A stretch of 18,257 nucleotides of DNA, taken from NCBI GenBank assembly GCA_937950325.1, contig CALFDJ010000005.1:1-18257 (forward strand), written 5' to 3'. The notes under the pieces are model-generated. The model did no database searches and was not told the DNA's origin. It saw only the letters and a program-made list of their open reading frames with translations. Origin of the DNA: an uncultured Collinsella sp. Its GTDB lineage: Bacteria; Actinomycetota; Coriobacteriia; Coriobacteriales; Coriobacteriaceae. Both the position numbers and the translations under genes were made by a program. The first letter of the stretch is position 1. Every line of letters begins with the position of its first letter. This document shows positions 7,778 through 14,791 of this stretch, one piece after another.

Positions 7778-8266
7778 TTACGCCTGCTGATAGTGCAGGT
7801 GTTTCTCGTCGATATCGGCCAGGTCGCGGTCGAGGTAGCGGCGCGCAAGCCAGTTGGCCATGGGGAGGTTCTGGTCCAGGTAGTTACCGCATTCCTCGGG
7901 AGCGGCACCGGGGACATCGCCCTCAAAGTCGGCGACAAACTCAAACAGCTCGCGGACGAGCGGCAAGATCTTCTCGCTCGTCAGCTCGCCAAAGACAACC
8001 AGGTAAAAGCCCGTGCGGCAGCCCATGGGCCCAAAGTAGACAATGCGGCTCGACCACTCGGCATGGTTGCGGAGGAACGTCGCGCCCAGGTGTTCGATGG
8101 TGTGGCACTCGGCCGTGTTCATGACCGGCTCCTTGTTGGGCGTGGTCAGGCGCAGGTCAAACGTGGTGACGACGGCACCGGTCGCCGGATCGCGGTCGAT
8201 GCGGCTCACATACACGCCGGGCTCAAGCAGCAGATGATCAACGGAAAAGCTGGCGATGCGCTCCAT
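7778..8266 (-). CDS. luxS: S-ribosylhomocysteine lyase LuxS
   Basis: LuxS cleaves S-ribosylhomocysteine to homocysteine and the autoinducer-2 precursor in the activated methyl cycle. The 162-residue length is typical. The metal-binding motif HTIEH (His55, His59) and the cysteine in EECGNY (Cys126) are present, as is the catalytic Cys83 in GPMGCRTGFYLV. The ATG has a GAGAGG site seven bases upstream. The gene is monocistronic: no pfs or methionine gene is adjacent. It has its own terminator, and upstream lies an extended -10 promoter overlapped by a long imperfect hairpin. The IS110 element begins about 140 bp upstream and seems to have spared the promoter. Assignment is certain from the motifs. 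Confidence 0.98.
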   Translation of the reverse strand: MERIASFSVDHLLLEPGVYVSRIDRDPATGAVVTTFDLRLTTPNKEPVMNTAECHTIEHLGATFLRNHAEWSSRIVYFGPMGCRTGFYLVVFGELTSEKILPLVRELFEFVADFEGDVPGAAPEECGNYLDQNLPMANWLARRYLDRDLADIDEKHLHYQQA

Positions 8267-8296
8267 GGCAGATCCTCTCGATAGTCAAATTGGGAC

Positions 8297-8359
8297 GGGG
8301 CTCTTTTAGCTGGTTCGAATGGTCGCACCAATCATACCAGTCAAAAAAGCCCCATTACA
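8297..8359 (-). promoter_or_regulatory. luxS promoter region within an imperfect inverted repeat
   Basis: Minus strand TGGTATGAT (8339-8331) is an extended -10 element, with a weak -35 TGTAAT (8359-8354) 17 bp upstream. Start of transcription would be near 8324, giving a leader of about 58 nt. Arms 8297-8314 and 8336-8353 form an 18-position inverted repeat with two mismatches and one wobble, spanning the promoter. It may be an operator or a DNA cruciform. The transcript holds only one arm, so it is not an attenuator for this start. Confidence 0.5.
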
Positions 8360-8417
8360 GTTTGAGTTGTCCGAAAGGGCGGCTCTTTTCCGTTGCACGG
8401 CTATACGATTGAGCCGT

Positions 8418-8600
8418 ACCGGTGGTCGCTGGCCGACCGCCCCGGACGGCCGTCAGCCCCTGCCCCGTAGAGGGCCCGGGACGTGTTGCCGCCGGGGCGG
8501 GAGGGGCCGCGGGGAACGACTGATAGAGATGTGCCGGGCCCGGACCGGGCCACGGCCGGGTAATGTGGGTGTCGCTTCCGCGGCTAACGGCCGGCTCAAG
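8418..8600 (+). ncRNA. Candidate bridge RNA of the IS110 element
   Basis: IS110 elements are known to encode a bridge RNA in the non-coding end next to the recombinase, with one loop for the target and one for the donor. Here I see a 5' stem-loop (8422-8440), then a hairpin closed by CCGCCCCGG/CCGGGGCGG (8437-8445 with 8492-8500), and then one closed by GCCGCGG/CCGCGGC (8506-8512 with 8578-8584). The first loop holds an apical hairpin (8462-8475) and GGGACGTGT (8478-8486), complementary to the right target flank 9885-9893. The second holds ATAGAGAT (8523-8530), identical to the right-end/left-end junction, plus an apical hairpin 8533-8556. CGGCTCAA (8592-8599) is complementary to the first bases of the left end (8409-8416). 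Folding was done by eye. Ends of the RNA are uncertain. Confidence 0.65.
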
Positions 8601-8614
8601 GGAGAGGATACACC

Positions 8615-9781
8615 ATGCCTGCAGCAGAGACGCCCGTGGCCTACCTGGGGATCGACGTCGGGAAGAGCTCGCACAGCGCGTGCGCGCTCGATGCGGGAGG
8701 AGGCGTCGCCTTCAGGGCCGAGCTGGCAAACAGGCCCGACGACATCGACCGGCTGCTCGAGCGGGCCGGCTCCGGCGCGCTGGTCGTCGTCGACCAGAAG
8801 CGAAACATCGGCGCGCTGGTCCTCGCGCGCGCCCATGCGCACGGGAACCCCTGCGCCTACCTGCCCGGATATGCCGAGAAGCAGGCCCGCGGGATGTTCC
8901 CCGGCATCGCGAAGACCGACGCCATCGACGCCGAGGTGATCGCGCGCACCGCGCTCGGCGTGCCCCGCGCCCTCAGGCCGGCGCCCGAGGAGCCCGAGGG
9001 GGCCGCCTCGCTGCGGATCCTGTCGTCGCAGCGCGAGTTCGCGTCGTCCGCCAGGACCCGCGCGAAGAACAGGCTGCGCGCGACCCTGCTCGAGGCCGAC
9101 CCCGCGCTCGAGGGCGCGGTCGACCCGTCGAGCCGCTGGCAGGTGTCGATGCTGGCCGAGTTCGGCGGGGCCGCCGGGTGCTCGGCCGCCGGCTGGCGCA
9201 GTTTCTCGAACGCAGCCAGGCGCGCGGGCGCCCCCGCGGCGGGGGCCAGGAGGCTCTGGGAGGCGCTGCTGGCCTCGTCGCGCTCGGGAAGGCGGCTCCC
9301 GGCCGGCGAGGACGTCGCGGTCCGGATGCTCGCCCGGGAGATAGCCTCCCTCGACGCCGACATCGAGGAGCTCGACTCGCTCGTGGCCGACTCACTGGCG
9401 GGCGACGAGGTCTACGAGTGCCTCCTCACGGTGCCCGGGATCGGCCCCAAGACCGCCGCGGCGCTGGTGACGTCGATCGACATATCCGCCTTCAGGGGGC
9501 ACGACGAGCTCGCGAGCTATTGCGGCGTGGCGCCGTCAGACAGGCGCTCCGGGAGCAGCATCAGGTCGACGTCGCCTCAGCACGGCGGGAACAGGCAGCT
9601 CAAGAACCTGCTCATATTCAGCTGCAACTCCCTCATCGGCACGGACAACAGGTTCGGGAGGTACTACGGGGAGTGCAGGGCGAGGGGGATGAGGCACAGC
9701 AAGGCGCTGAAGGCGGTCGCGAGGAAGAGGCTCAAGGTCATATATGCGATCATGCGCGACGCCGTCCCGTACGCGGCCTAG
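8615..9781 (+). CDS. IS110-family recombinase (DEDD transposase)
   Basis: This 388-residue protein has an N-terminal RuvC-like DEDD domain and a C-terminal Transposase_20 domain. Acidic residues are Asp14 (YLGIDVGKSS), Asp60 (VVVDQKRNIGAL, where many relatives have Glu), and Asp102 and Asp105 (AKTDAIDAEVIA). A helical middle (about 130-260) leads to TVPGIGPKTAAALVTSI, a helix-hairpin-helix-like motif, and then YCGVAPSDRRSGSSIRS, whose serines at 312-315 include the probable catalytic one, and GGNRQLKNLLI. The ATG has a GGGAGAGG site. Codon use is much richer in G+C than neighbouring genes, which suggests acquisition. No frameshift is seen, so it may be active. It would act with the bridge RNA encoded just upstream. 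Family assignment is firm. Confidence 0.96.
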   Translation: MPAAETPVAYLGIDVGKSSHSACALDAGGGVAFRAELANRPDDIDRLLERAGSGALVVVDQKRNIGALVLARAHAHGNPCAYLPGYAEKQARGMFPGIAKTDAIDAEVIARTALGVPRALRPAPEEPEGAASLRILSSQREFASSARTRAKNRLRATLLEADPALEGAVDPSSRWQVSMLAEFGGAAGCSAAGWRSFSNAARRAGAPAAGARRLWEALLASSRSGRRLPAGEDVAVRMLAREIASLDADIEELDSLVADSLAGDEVYECLLTVPGIGPKTAAALVTSIDISAFRGHDELASYCGVAPSDRRSGSSIRSTSPQHGGNRQLKNLLIFSCNSLIGTDNRFGRYYGECRARGMRHSKALKAVARKRLKVIYAIMRDAVPYAA

Positions 9782-9817
9782 CGGGCGGCGGGATCAACCG
9801 AAGAGGAAACCAAGCGG

Positions 9818-9832
9818 GGGCGCCAGGCGCCC
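9818..9832 (+). terminator. Hairpin after the recombinase gene
   Basis: GGGCGC, loop CAG, GCGCCC (core of 9818-9832) lies 36 bp past the stop inside the right end of the element. There is no U-tract, so it may be a weak terminator or a structural part of the end. Confidence 0.4.
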
Positions 9833-9904
9833 GGATGCGTCATGCCGAAATGGCGCGAAGCACGCGGTTGACAAAACTATAGAGACACGTCCCAAAAAGA
9901 CAAC

Positions 9905-10879
9905 TTAGCCAAGGACACTGGCCATACGCGTCTTGAACTCGGACAGGAAGCGCGGAGCATCCACGGTCAGTGCCACAAGCGCGCTCTTGTCCGGATCGGA
10001 CAGGCGGCGCTCATCGCAGATGGTGCGACCGCGGTACTCGCCCAGCAGATCAACACGCAGGTTGCAGCCGAGCGCACCTACGAGCGTGGGGTCGATCGCC
10101 ACGGCAACCGCCAGCGGATCGTGCAGCGCGCAGCCGCCCAGGTAGGGCGCGTTCATCTCGTACGAACCAATGTAGTGCTCGACCATGCTCGCAAATGCGC
10201 AGCCAGCCATAGTGCCCGAGCCCGTCCAGCCGGCAACGTCGCGGCGTGTGAGCACCACGCGATGCGTCACGTCCAGACCCACCATGGTGAGCTTGCGACC
10301 TGAACGCAGCACCGCGTCGGCTGCCTCGGGGTCGCTCGCCATGTTGGCCTCAGCGCCCGCGCTCACGTTGCCGGGCACGGTAAGGGCGCCGCCCATCACG
10401 ACCACGCGGCCGATGGACATCATCGCCGCCGCATCGCGCTCCAGGGCGAGCGCCAGGTTGGAGAGCGGGCCAGTCACTACGTAGACCAGATCGGGACCAT
10501 AGGTGCGCGCGGCATCGATCAGATAATCGACCGCAGCGTTGCCGTCGGCCGAGGTCGCCCCCACCGGCTCGTAGGGCGACGCGGGCACGCTCGCGCCGCC
10601 GATGCCGTTCTTGCCGTGAATGAGCGCGGTGGACGCCGGCGGCGCATAGGGCTCAGTCGCCTGCAGAGGACGGTCGGCACCCAGGTACACCGGCACCTCG
10701 GGACGACCCAACAGGTCGAGCACCGCCAAGCAGTTGTGCGCCGACTGCTCGACGCGTACGTTGCCAAAGCACGTGGTGATGCCCACGAGCTCCACCTCGG
10801 GACTCGCGATGGCATAGGCCAGCGCCATCGCATCGTCCACACCCATATCCAGATCAAGGATCAGCTTCTTGATTGCCAT
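9905..10879 (-). CDS. Ribonucleoside hydrolase (IUNH family)
   Basis: This 324-residue protein matches the inosine-uridine preferring nucleoside hydrolase family. The N-terminal calcium and ribose-binding motif reads LDLDMGVDDAMAL (Asp9, Asp11, Asp15, Asp16). Later family features are VVTGPLSNLALAL and VVMGGALTVPGNVS, with the acceptor Asn in the second. The region CALHDPLAVAVAIDP carries the C-terminal metal-binding Asp. It would split purine or pyrimidine ribonucleosides into base and free ribose in the cytoplasm. The ATG has a GGAG site. It lies 30 bp after the ribokinase gene in the same operon, which makes sense because ribokinase would phosphorylate the released ribose. Base preference cannot be told. 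The stop codon lies about 20 bp from the IS110 right end, so the insertion lies just downstream of the operon. Confidence 0.95.
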   Translation of the reverse strand: MAIKKLILDLDMGVDDAMALAYAIASPEVELVGITTCFGNVRVEQSAHNCLAVLDLLGRPEVPVYLGADRPLQATEPYAPPASTALIHGKNGIGGASVPASPYEPVGATSADGNAAVDYLIDAARTYGPDLVYVVTGPLSNLALALERDAAAMMSIGRVVVMGGALTVPGNVSAGAEANMASDPEAADAVLRSGRKLTMVGLDVTHRVVLTRRDVAGWTGSGTMAGCAFASMVEHYIGSYEMNAPYLGGCALHDPLAVAVAIDPTLVGALGCNLRVDLLGEYRGRTICDERRLSDPDKSALVALTVDAPRFLSEFKTRMASVLG

Positions 10880-10909
10880 TGTTCTACTCCGCTTCTCCGT
10901 CTTTATCGT

Positions 10910-11872
10910 TTAACCAAACCAATGTTCAACTTCGGCGCGCGTGGGAATCGATTGCTGAGCGCCCAGGCGCGACACCGTCACTGCCGAGGCGCGAGCACCC
11001 GCGGCCATGCACTCAAAGAGCGGCAAGCCCTCTAGGCGAGCCGCCGCCAACGCGCCGATAAACGTATCGCCGGCGGCCGTGGTATCGACTACCGTGCTCG
11101 AAAGTGCCGGCATGCGCAGCAGCTCACCGTCATCGCCGAGCGTAACCGAGCCGGCACCGCCCAACGTGATGACCGCAGCTCCGGCACCCCTAGCGAGCAG
11201 GGCGTTGAGCGCCACGACGCAGCTTGCATCGTCCGCGGGCAAGATTCCCGTCAGAACCTGGCACTCGGTCTCGTTGGGACAGACCAGGTCGACCGCAGGC
11301 CAGACCTCCGCAGGCAGCTCGCAGGCAGGCGCCGGATTAAAGACCGTATAGAACCCCAGCTCGTGAGCGCAAACAAGCGCATCGGCCGTCGCTGCAAGGT
11401 CACATTCACCCTGGGCGATAAAGACGCTTCCGGCAGCCGGGGCAATCTCGCTGGCGTCGCCGTCGAGCTCATGGGCCGCCAGACGCCTCAACGCGCAGGC
11501 AACGTCCGCGCCCGCAAGCGCATGGTTGGCGCCCGGTGACAGTATGATGCGGTTGTCGCCCTCGCAGCGAATGATGGTTGCCGTTCCCGTCTCCACGTCA
11601 TCGCGATGCACTACAAAGTCACAGTCCACACCGGCGTCTTGGAGCCCCACCACGAGCGACGCGCCGAACGCGTCGCGACCGACAGCGCCGATCATGCACG
11701 TGCGCGCACCCATGCGCGCGGCGGCGACGGCCTGGTTAGCGCCCTTACCACCGGCGTTGGTGATAAAACCGCTACCACCGACTGTCTCGCCCGCGCGCGG
11801 CATGCGCTCGCACGCCACCGAAAGGTCCATGTTCATGCTGCCGAACACCGCAACGATGCCGCGATCTGCCAT
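10910..11872 (-). CDS. rbsK: Ribokinase (PfkB family)
   Basis: The start is ATG 11872, with GAGGAGG seven bases upstream; the longer ORF from 11905 is not supported. The 320-residue protein shows the ribokinase pattern: GSMNMDLS near the N-terminus, the sugar-binding NAGGKGANQAVAAARMG (39-55), IGAVGRDAFG, VCPNETE (from 197), and the anion-hole and catalytic motif DTTAAGDTF with Asp269. Ribokinase makes ribose 5-phosphate from ribose and ATP. Placement directly before a nucleoside hydrolase gene (30 bp gap) indicates a salvage operon for ribonucleosides. A promoter with an overlapping palindrome lies about 65-95 bp upstream, so a repressor probably controls the pair, but no regulator or transporter gene is adjacent. 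Confidence 0.94.
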   Translation of the reverse strand: MADRGIVAVFGSMNMDLSVACERMPRAGETVGGSGFITNAGGKGANQAVAAARMGARTCMIGAVGRDAFGASLVVGLQDAGVDCDFVVHRDDVETGTATIIRCEGDNRIILSPGANHALAGADVACALRRLAAHELDGDASEIAPAAGSVFIAQGECDLAATADALVCAHELGFYTVFNPAPACELPAEVWPAVDLVCPNETECQVLTGILPADDASCVVALNALLARGAGAAVITLGGAGSVTLGDDGELLRMPALSSTVVDTTAAGDTFIGALAAARLEGLPLFECMAAGARASAVTVSRLGAQQSIPTRAEVEHWFG

Positions 11873-11935
11873 GGAAACCTCCTCATCTGCGGGCTTTGCA
11901 CCCACCGTCGACCGTCGATTGCGCGCCTTCGCACC

Positions 11936-11965
11936 TCTATAACTTTAGTTCACTTTGATGTGAAC
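11936..11965 (-). promoter_or_regulatory. Promoter with overlapping operator of the ribokinase operon
   Basis: On the minus strand TTCACA (11964-11959) and TATAGA (11941-11936) are separated by exactly 17 bp, a good sigma-70 type promoter. The perfect palindrome GTTCAC-N6-GTGAAC (11948-11965) overlaps the -35 and spacer, which suits repression, for example by a LacI-type or similar regulator. Confidence 0.65.
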
Positions 11966-12013
11966 GCACCCTTGAGGTTGCGCCAGCAGCAAGCATTCAC
12001 AGGAGCAGGCAGC

Positions 12014-12019
12014 TACAAT
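12014..12019 (+). promoter_or_regulatory. Possible -10 element of the acyltransferase gene
   Basis: TACAAT lies 40 bp upstream of the ATG at 12059. No convincing -35 is seen 16-18 bp upstream, so this is only a candidate. Confidence 0.3.
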
Positions 12020-12058
12020 GAATACGTGCTGATTATTCTCGTCATTGGATGATGTTTT

Positions 12059-14275
12059 ATGGAACAATTCTCGCAATCGGGCTCGCGCGGTCGACGCCGC
12101 ACGGGCAACGAGCCGGCGCCGCACGAACGCGTGAAGAGCGAACGCCGTGCCAACGAGCCGCGACGCACCGCGAGCCCCCATCGCGCTTCTGCCAACAACG
12201 CGGGCCGCGCCAACACTCCCGCCGCGGAGCAGACGCCTGCTCGCCCCAAGTCCCGCTACATCCCTGCCCTTGACAGCCTGCGCACGCTTGCCGTCGTCGC
12301 GGCGGTGCTCTATCACCTCAACCTCACGTGGGCGCAGGGCGGTCTGCTCGGCGTCACGATCTTCTTTGTGCTTTCGGGCTATCTGATCACACGCCTGCTA
12401 CTCAACGAAGTCGCTAAGACCGGCCACATCGACCTCAAGAGCTTCTGGATTCGCCGCATCCGTCGCCTGGTCCCCGCCGTGGTAACGGTAGTGTTTGTAA
12501 CCTGCGCGCTGTGCACTATCTTTAACCACGTGATGCTCACCAAGATGCGTCCCGACATCCTGCCGTCGCTGCTGTTCTTCAACAACTGGTGGCAGATTGC
12601 CCAAAACGTCTCGTACTTCAATGCCCTGGGCGACCCCTCGCCGCTCACGCACTTTTGGTCGCTTGCCATCGAGGAACAGTTCTACCTGATTTGGCCGCCA
12701 CTGCTGTTTGCCATGGTATCCATGCATGTGAGCAAGCCCAACACGCGCCGCGTGGTTCTGGGCTTGGCTGCTGTCTCCGCCATCGCCATGATGGTGCTCT
12801 ATAACCCTGCCGCCGACCCCAGCCGCGTGTACTACGGCACCGACACCCGTGTGTTCTCGCTGCTGCTGGGTGCCTGGATGGCCTTTATCCCCGATCGCGA
12901 CCTGGCGCCGGTGCGTCTCGCTCGTCGTTTGGGGCTCAATCGCCTAGCTGGCGCCGCCAAGCACGGCAAGAACGCCGAGGGCAAGCTTGGCGAGAAGGCC
13001 GACGAAGCAGCCGAGACCGCCCCGGCACAGCCGAGCGCCCTCGTGCGTTTTTGGTCCTCGCCCGCATCCATCGATGTGTTGGGCGTCGTGGGTCTGGTTG
13101 GCCTTGCCGCCATGGTCGCGCTCACCAACGGCTACACCGCCTTCCAGTATCGCGGAGGCACGCTGCTGTGCTCGATCCTCACGCTCATGGTCATCGCGGC
13201 CTGCGTGCAGCCCCAGGGAATGGTTGCCCGCGCGCTGTCCGCCGAGCCGCTCGTGTGGGTTGGCAAGCGCTCGTACAGCATCTACCTGTGGCACTATCCG
13301 CTGCTGTTGCTCATGAACCCGGTCGCCAACATCAACGATACGCCGTGGTGGCAGTACATTTTGCAGGTGTTGTTGGTGGTCGCCGTGGCAGAGTGCTGCT
13401 ATCGCTTTATCGAGACTCCGTTTAGGAAGGGCGCCTTTGAGCGCACCGTGTCCGAGTTCCGCGACGGCACCACCACGCCCGCTAACTGGGTACGCGCGCA
13501 CGTCCCTGTCTGCGCAGCCTGCGCTGTCGTGTTGGTCGTTGCACTGGGCGGCCTGATCTTTGTGCCCGAGACGTCTGCGCTGAGCGGCGAGGGCGCCGAA
13601 GTTCTGAACAAGGAAGCCAAGAACACCGCGCCCACCGACCAGCAGGCGGCCGACGACACCGACAAGGACAACGACGGCTTCCCCGATGGCTCCTACGATC
13701 TGCTTATGATCGGCGACTCCGTGTCGCTGCGTGCCGTAGACACCTTTGACGGCGTGTTCCCGCACAGCCATATCGATGCCGAAAAGGGCCGCCAGTTTGA
13801 TGCGGGGCGCACGACATTTGAAGGCTATATCCAGCAGAACCTTGCCGGCAAGATCGTGGTCTTTGCCCTGGGCACCAACGGCTTGGTAACCGACGACCAG
13901 ATCGACGCCATCATGGCCGATGCGGGAGATAAGCGTATGGTGGTGTTTGTGAACACGCGCAGCCCGCAGCCGTGGGTTGGCTCTACCAACCAGGCCATCG
14001 CCAACGCCGCTACGCGCTACAAGAACGTGCGCGTTATCGACTGGTACGGATACAGTGCCAACCGCAACGACCTGTTCGATGGCGATGGCACGCACCTATC
14101 GACCACTGGCGTGACTGAGTACCTCAACTTGATCCACGATGCCGTCAAGAAGGACCTGCCCGTACACCCCGAGGATCACGTCAACGATCCGCAGCCGGCA
14201 GCCGTCAAGTCTGCCACCGACGCACTCGTCAATGCGCTCGCTCTCAAGCCGCACAAGCTGGGCACCGACAAGTAA
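12059..14275 (+). CDS. OatA-like membrane O-acyltransferase with SGNH domain
   Basis: This 738-residue protein has an Arg-rich cytoplasmic tail (1-65), then an Acyltransferase_3 membrane domain (about 66-460). It shows ALDSLRTLAVV (Arg75) and YHLNLT (His86, the likely catalytic His), FFVLSGYLITR, HFWSLAIEEQFYLIWP, and SYSIYLWHYPLLL, all signature stretches of that family. A further membrane segment (about 483-503) leads to an extracellular SGNH domain with Ser554 in IGDSVS, Asn607 in GTNG, and Asp676 and His679 in DGTHLS. This is the layout of OatA, which moves acetyl groups across the membrane onto peptidoglycan muramic acid; another cell-surface glycan is possible. A charged insert (about 283-330) and an acidic DxDxDG-type loop before the SGNH domain are unusual. 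The Shine-Dalgarno sequence is weak (GGATGA). It is transcribed alone. Confidence 0.93.
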   Translation: MEQFSQSGSRGRRRTGNEPAPHERVKSERRANEPRRTASPHRASANNAGRANTPAAEQTPARPKSRYIPALDSLRTLAVVAAVLYHLNLTWAQGGLLGVTIFFVLSGYLITRLLLNEVAKTGHIDLKSFWIRRIRRLVPAVVTVVFVTCALCTIFNHVMLTKMRPDILPSLLFFNNWWQIAQNVSYFNALGDPSPLTHFWSLAIEEQFYLIWPPLLFAMVSMHVSKPNTRRVVLGLAAVSAIAMMVLYNPAADPSRVYYGTDTRVFSLLLGAWMAFIPDRDLAPVRLARRLGLNRLAGAAKHGKNAEGKLGEKADEAAETAPAQPSALVRFWSSPASIDVLGVVGLVGLAAMVALTNGYTAFQYRGGTLLCSILTLMVIAACVQPQGMVARALSAEPLVWVGKRSYSIYLWHYPLLLLMNPVANINDTPWWQYILQVLLVVAVAECCYRFIETPFRKGAFERTVSEFRDGTTTPANWVRAHVPVCAACAVVLVVALGGLIFVPETSALSGEGAEVLNKEAKNTAPTDQQAADDTDKDNDGFPDGSYDLLMIGDSVSLRAVDTFDGVFPHSHIDAEKGRQFDAGRTTFEGYIQQNLAGKIVVFALGTNGLVTDDQIDAIMADAGDKRMVVFVNTRSPQPWVGSTNQAIANAATRYKNVRVIDWYGYSANRNDLFDGDGTHLSTTGVTEYLNLIHDAVKKDLPVHPEDHVNDPQPAAVKSATDALVNALALKPHKLGTDK

Positions 14276-14298
14276 CCTGCAGCGCAAACTTCCCACAT

Positions 14299-14336
14299 CC
14301 GGAGGGGGTGTCTGCCACGGCAGACACCCCCTCCGG
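14299..14336 (+). terminator. Long perfect hairpin after the acyltransferase gene
   Basis: The arms 14299-14314 and 14321-14336 pair perfectly over 16 bp, beginning 24 bp after the stop codon. The six central bases can add two further pairs. It lacks a T-run, so it may stop transcription poorly and mainly protect the 3' end of the message. The 14340-14480 stretch after it shows no gene. Confidence 0.6.
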
Positions 14337-14480
14337 CAGTTAGGGACACTCCTGGCGCAGCCAATGAAGACCCCTACGGATGAATTCCAGGCCGCTCCGT
14401 CGCTCCAGACATCGTTTCCGCGCCTCGTGCCTGCCCCAAACAATCAAAACAAGCCCTTTTCGCCGCACCCTCAAAGGTCT

Positions 14481-14710
14481 GTGGGCAAAAAAGGGCAAAT
14501 ATGAGTACTGTTACCATTTTAGTAGCAGGCAAAACCACCCAAAATGACGTCCGAGCGAACCCTACAACCCCCTAAGACAGCCAACCTGACTGGTTTAAGG
14601 CGTATTGGAGCCAATTTTAATGAACATACTATAGGTTATGTTTATTATCTTCTTGAATGTAAATGCTATTCACTTAGCAACAGTACTCATATTTGGCATT
14701 TATTGCCCAC
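14481..14710. repeat. MITE-like element with 32 bp inverted ends
   Basis: Arms 14481-14512 and 14679-14710 are inverted copies matching at 29 of 32 positions. The inner 16 bp, AAATATGAGTACTGTT at 14497-14512, are perfect. They enclose 166 bp without an ORF, including an A+T-rich part (about 14600-14680) that contrasts with the surroundings. The total of 230 bp and lack of coding capacity resemble a miniature inverted-repeat element. No clear target duplication is seen. It fills the middle of the 516 bp gap between convergent genes. Confidence 0.55.
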
Positions 14711-14736
14711 TGCCATATAACTAACACCCTATAGCA

Positions 14737-14774
14737 GACAAAAACAGGCCGTAGCCCATCGCTGCGGCCTGTTT
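14737..14774 (-). terminator. Rho-independent terminator of the magnesium operon
   Basis: On the minus strand AAACAGGCCG (14774-14765) pairs with CGGCCTGTTT (14751-14742), with four more inner pairs and a 5 nt loop. A T-run (TTTTTG) follows. It begins 18 bp after the transporter stop codon. Confidence 0.9.
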
Positions 14775-14791
14775 GGAGTCCAAAAGAGGCG

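Larger units (their letters stand above)
8407..9885 (+). mobile_element. Complete IS110-family insertion sequence
   Basis: The element contains a full recombinase gene (8615-9781), a G+C-rich non-coding left end and a short right end. It lies between luxS and the nucleoside hydrolase gene, both minus strand. Boundaries are inferred from a shared GA dinucleotide (8407-8408 and 9884-9885). Composition shifts sharply to high G+C just inside the left boundary. The right end carries CGGTTGACAAAACTATAG, shared with the window-edge elements. Bases joined across the predicted GA core (right end then left end) match a segment of the element's own non-coding RNA region. The resulting length, about 1.48 kb, is normal for IS110. 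There are no clear terminal inverted repeats, as expected for the IS110 subgroup. Confidence 0.75.

Noticed and set aside
8309..8330. GGTTCGAAT followed by ACCA, reminiscent of a tRNA T-arm and 3' end
   Set aside because: The T-stem does not pair, and no anticodon or D-arm is present upstream.
8563..9882. Second plus-strand frame across the recombinase gene
   Set aside because: It is Arg- and Gly-rich, as expected from a shifted frame of very G+C-rich DNA; the IS110 motifs lie in the other frame.
8290..9897. TTGGGACG with CTCT..TAG near 8290-8309 and its inverted likeness at about 9880-9897 as terminal inverted repeats of the IS
   Set aside because: The left copy lies just upstream of the luxS ribosome site and would remove the luxS promoter. 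The G+C shift and the guide matches place the left end near 8407.
14628..14635. ACTATAGG shared by the MITE-like element and the IS right ends
   Set aside because: Eight bases in A+T-rich DNA without further similarity are likely chance.
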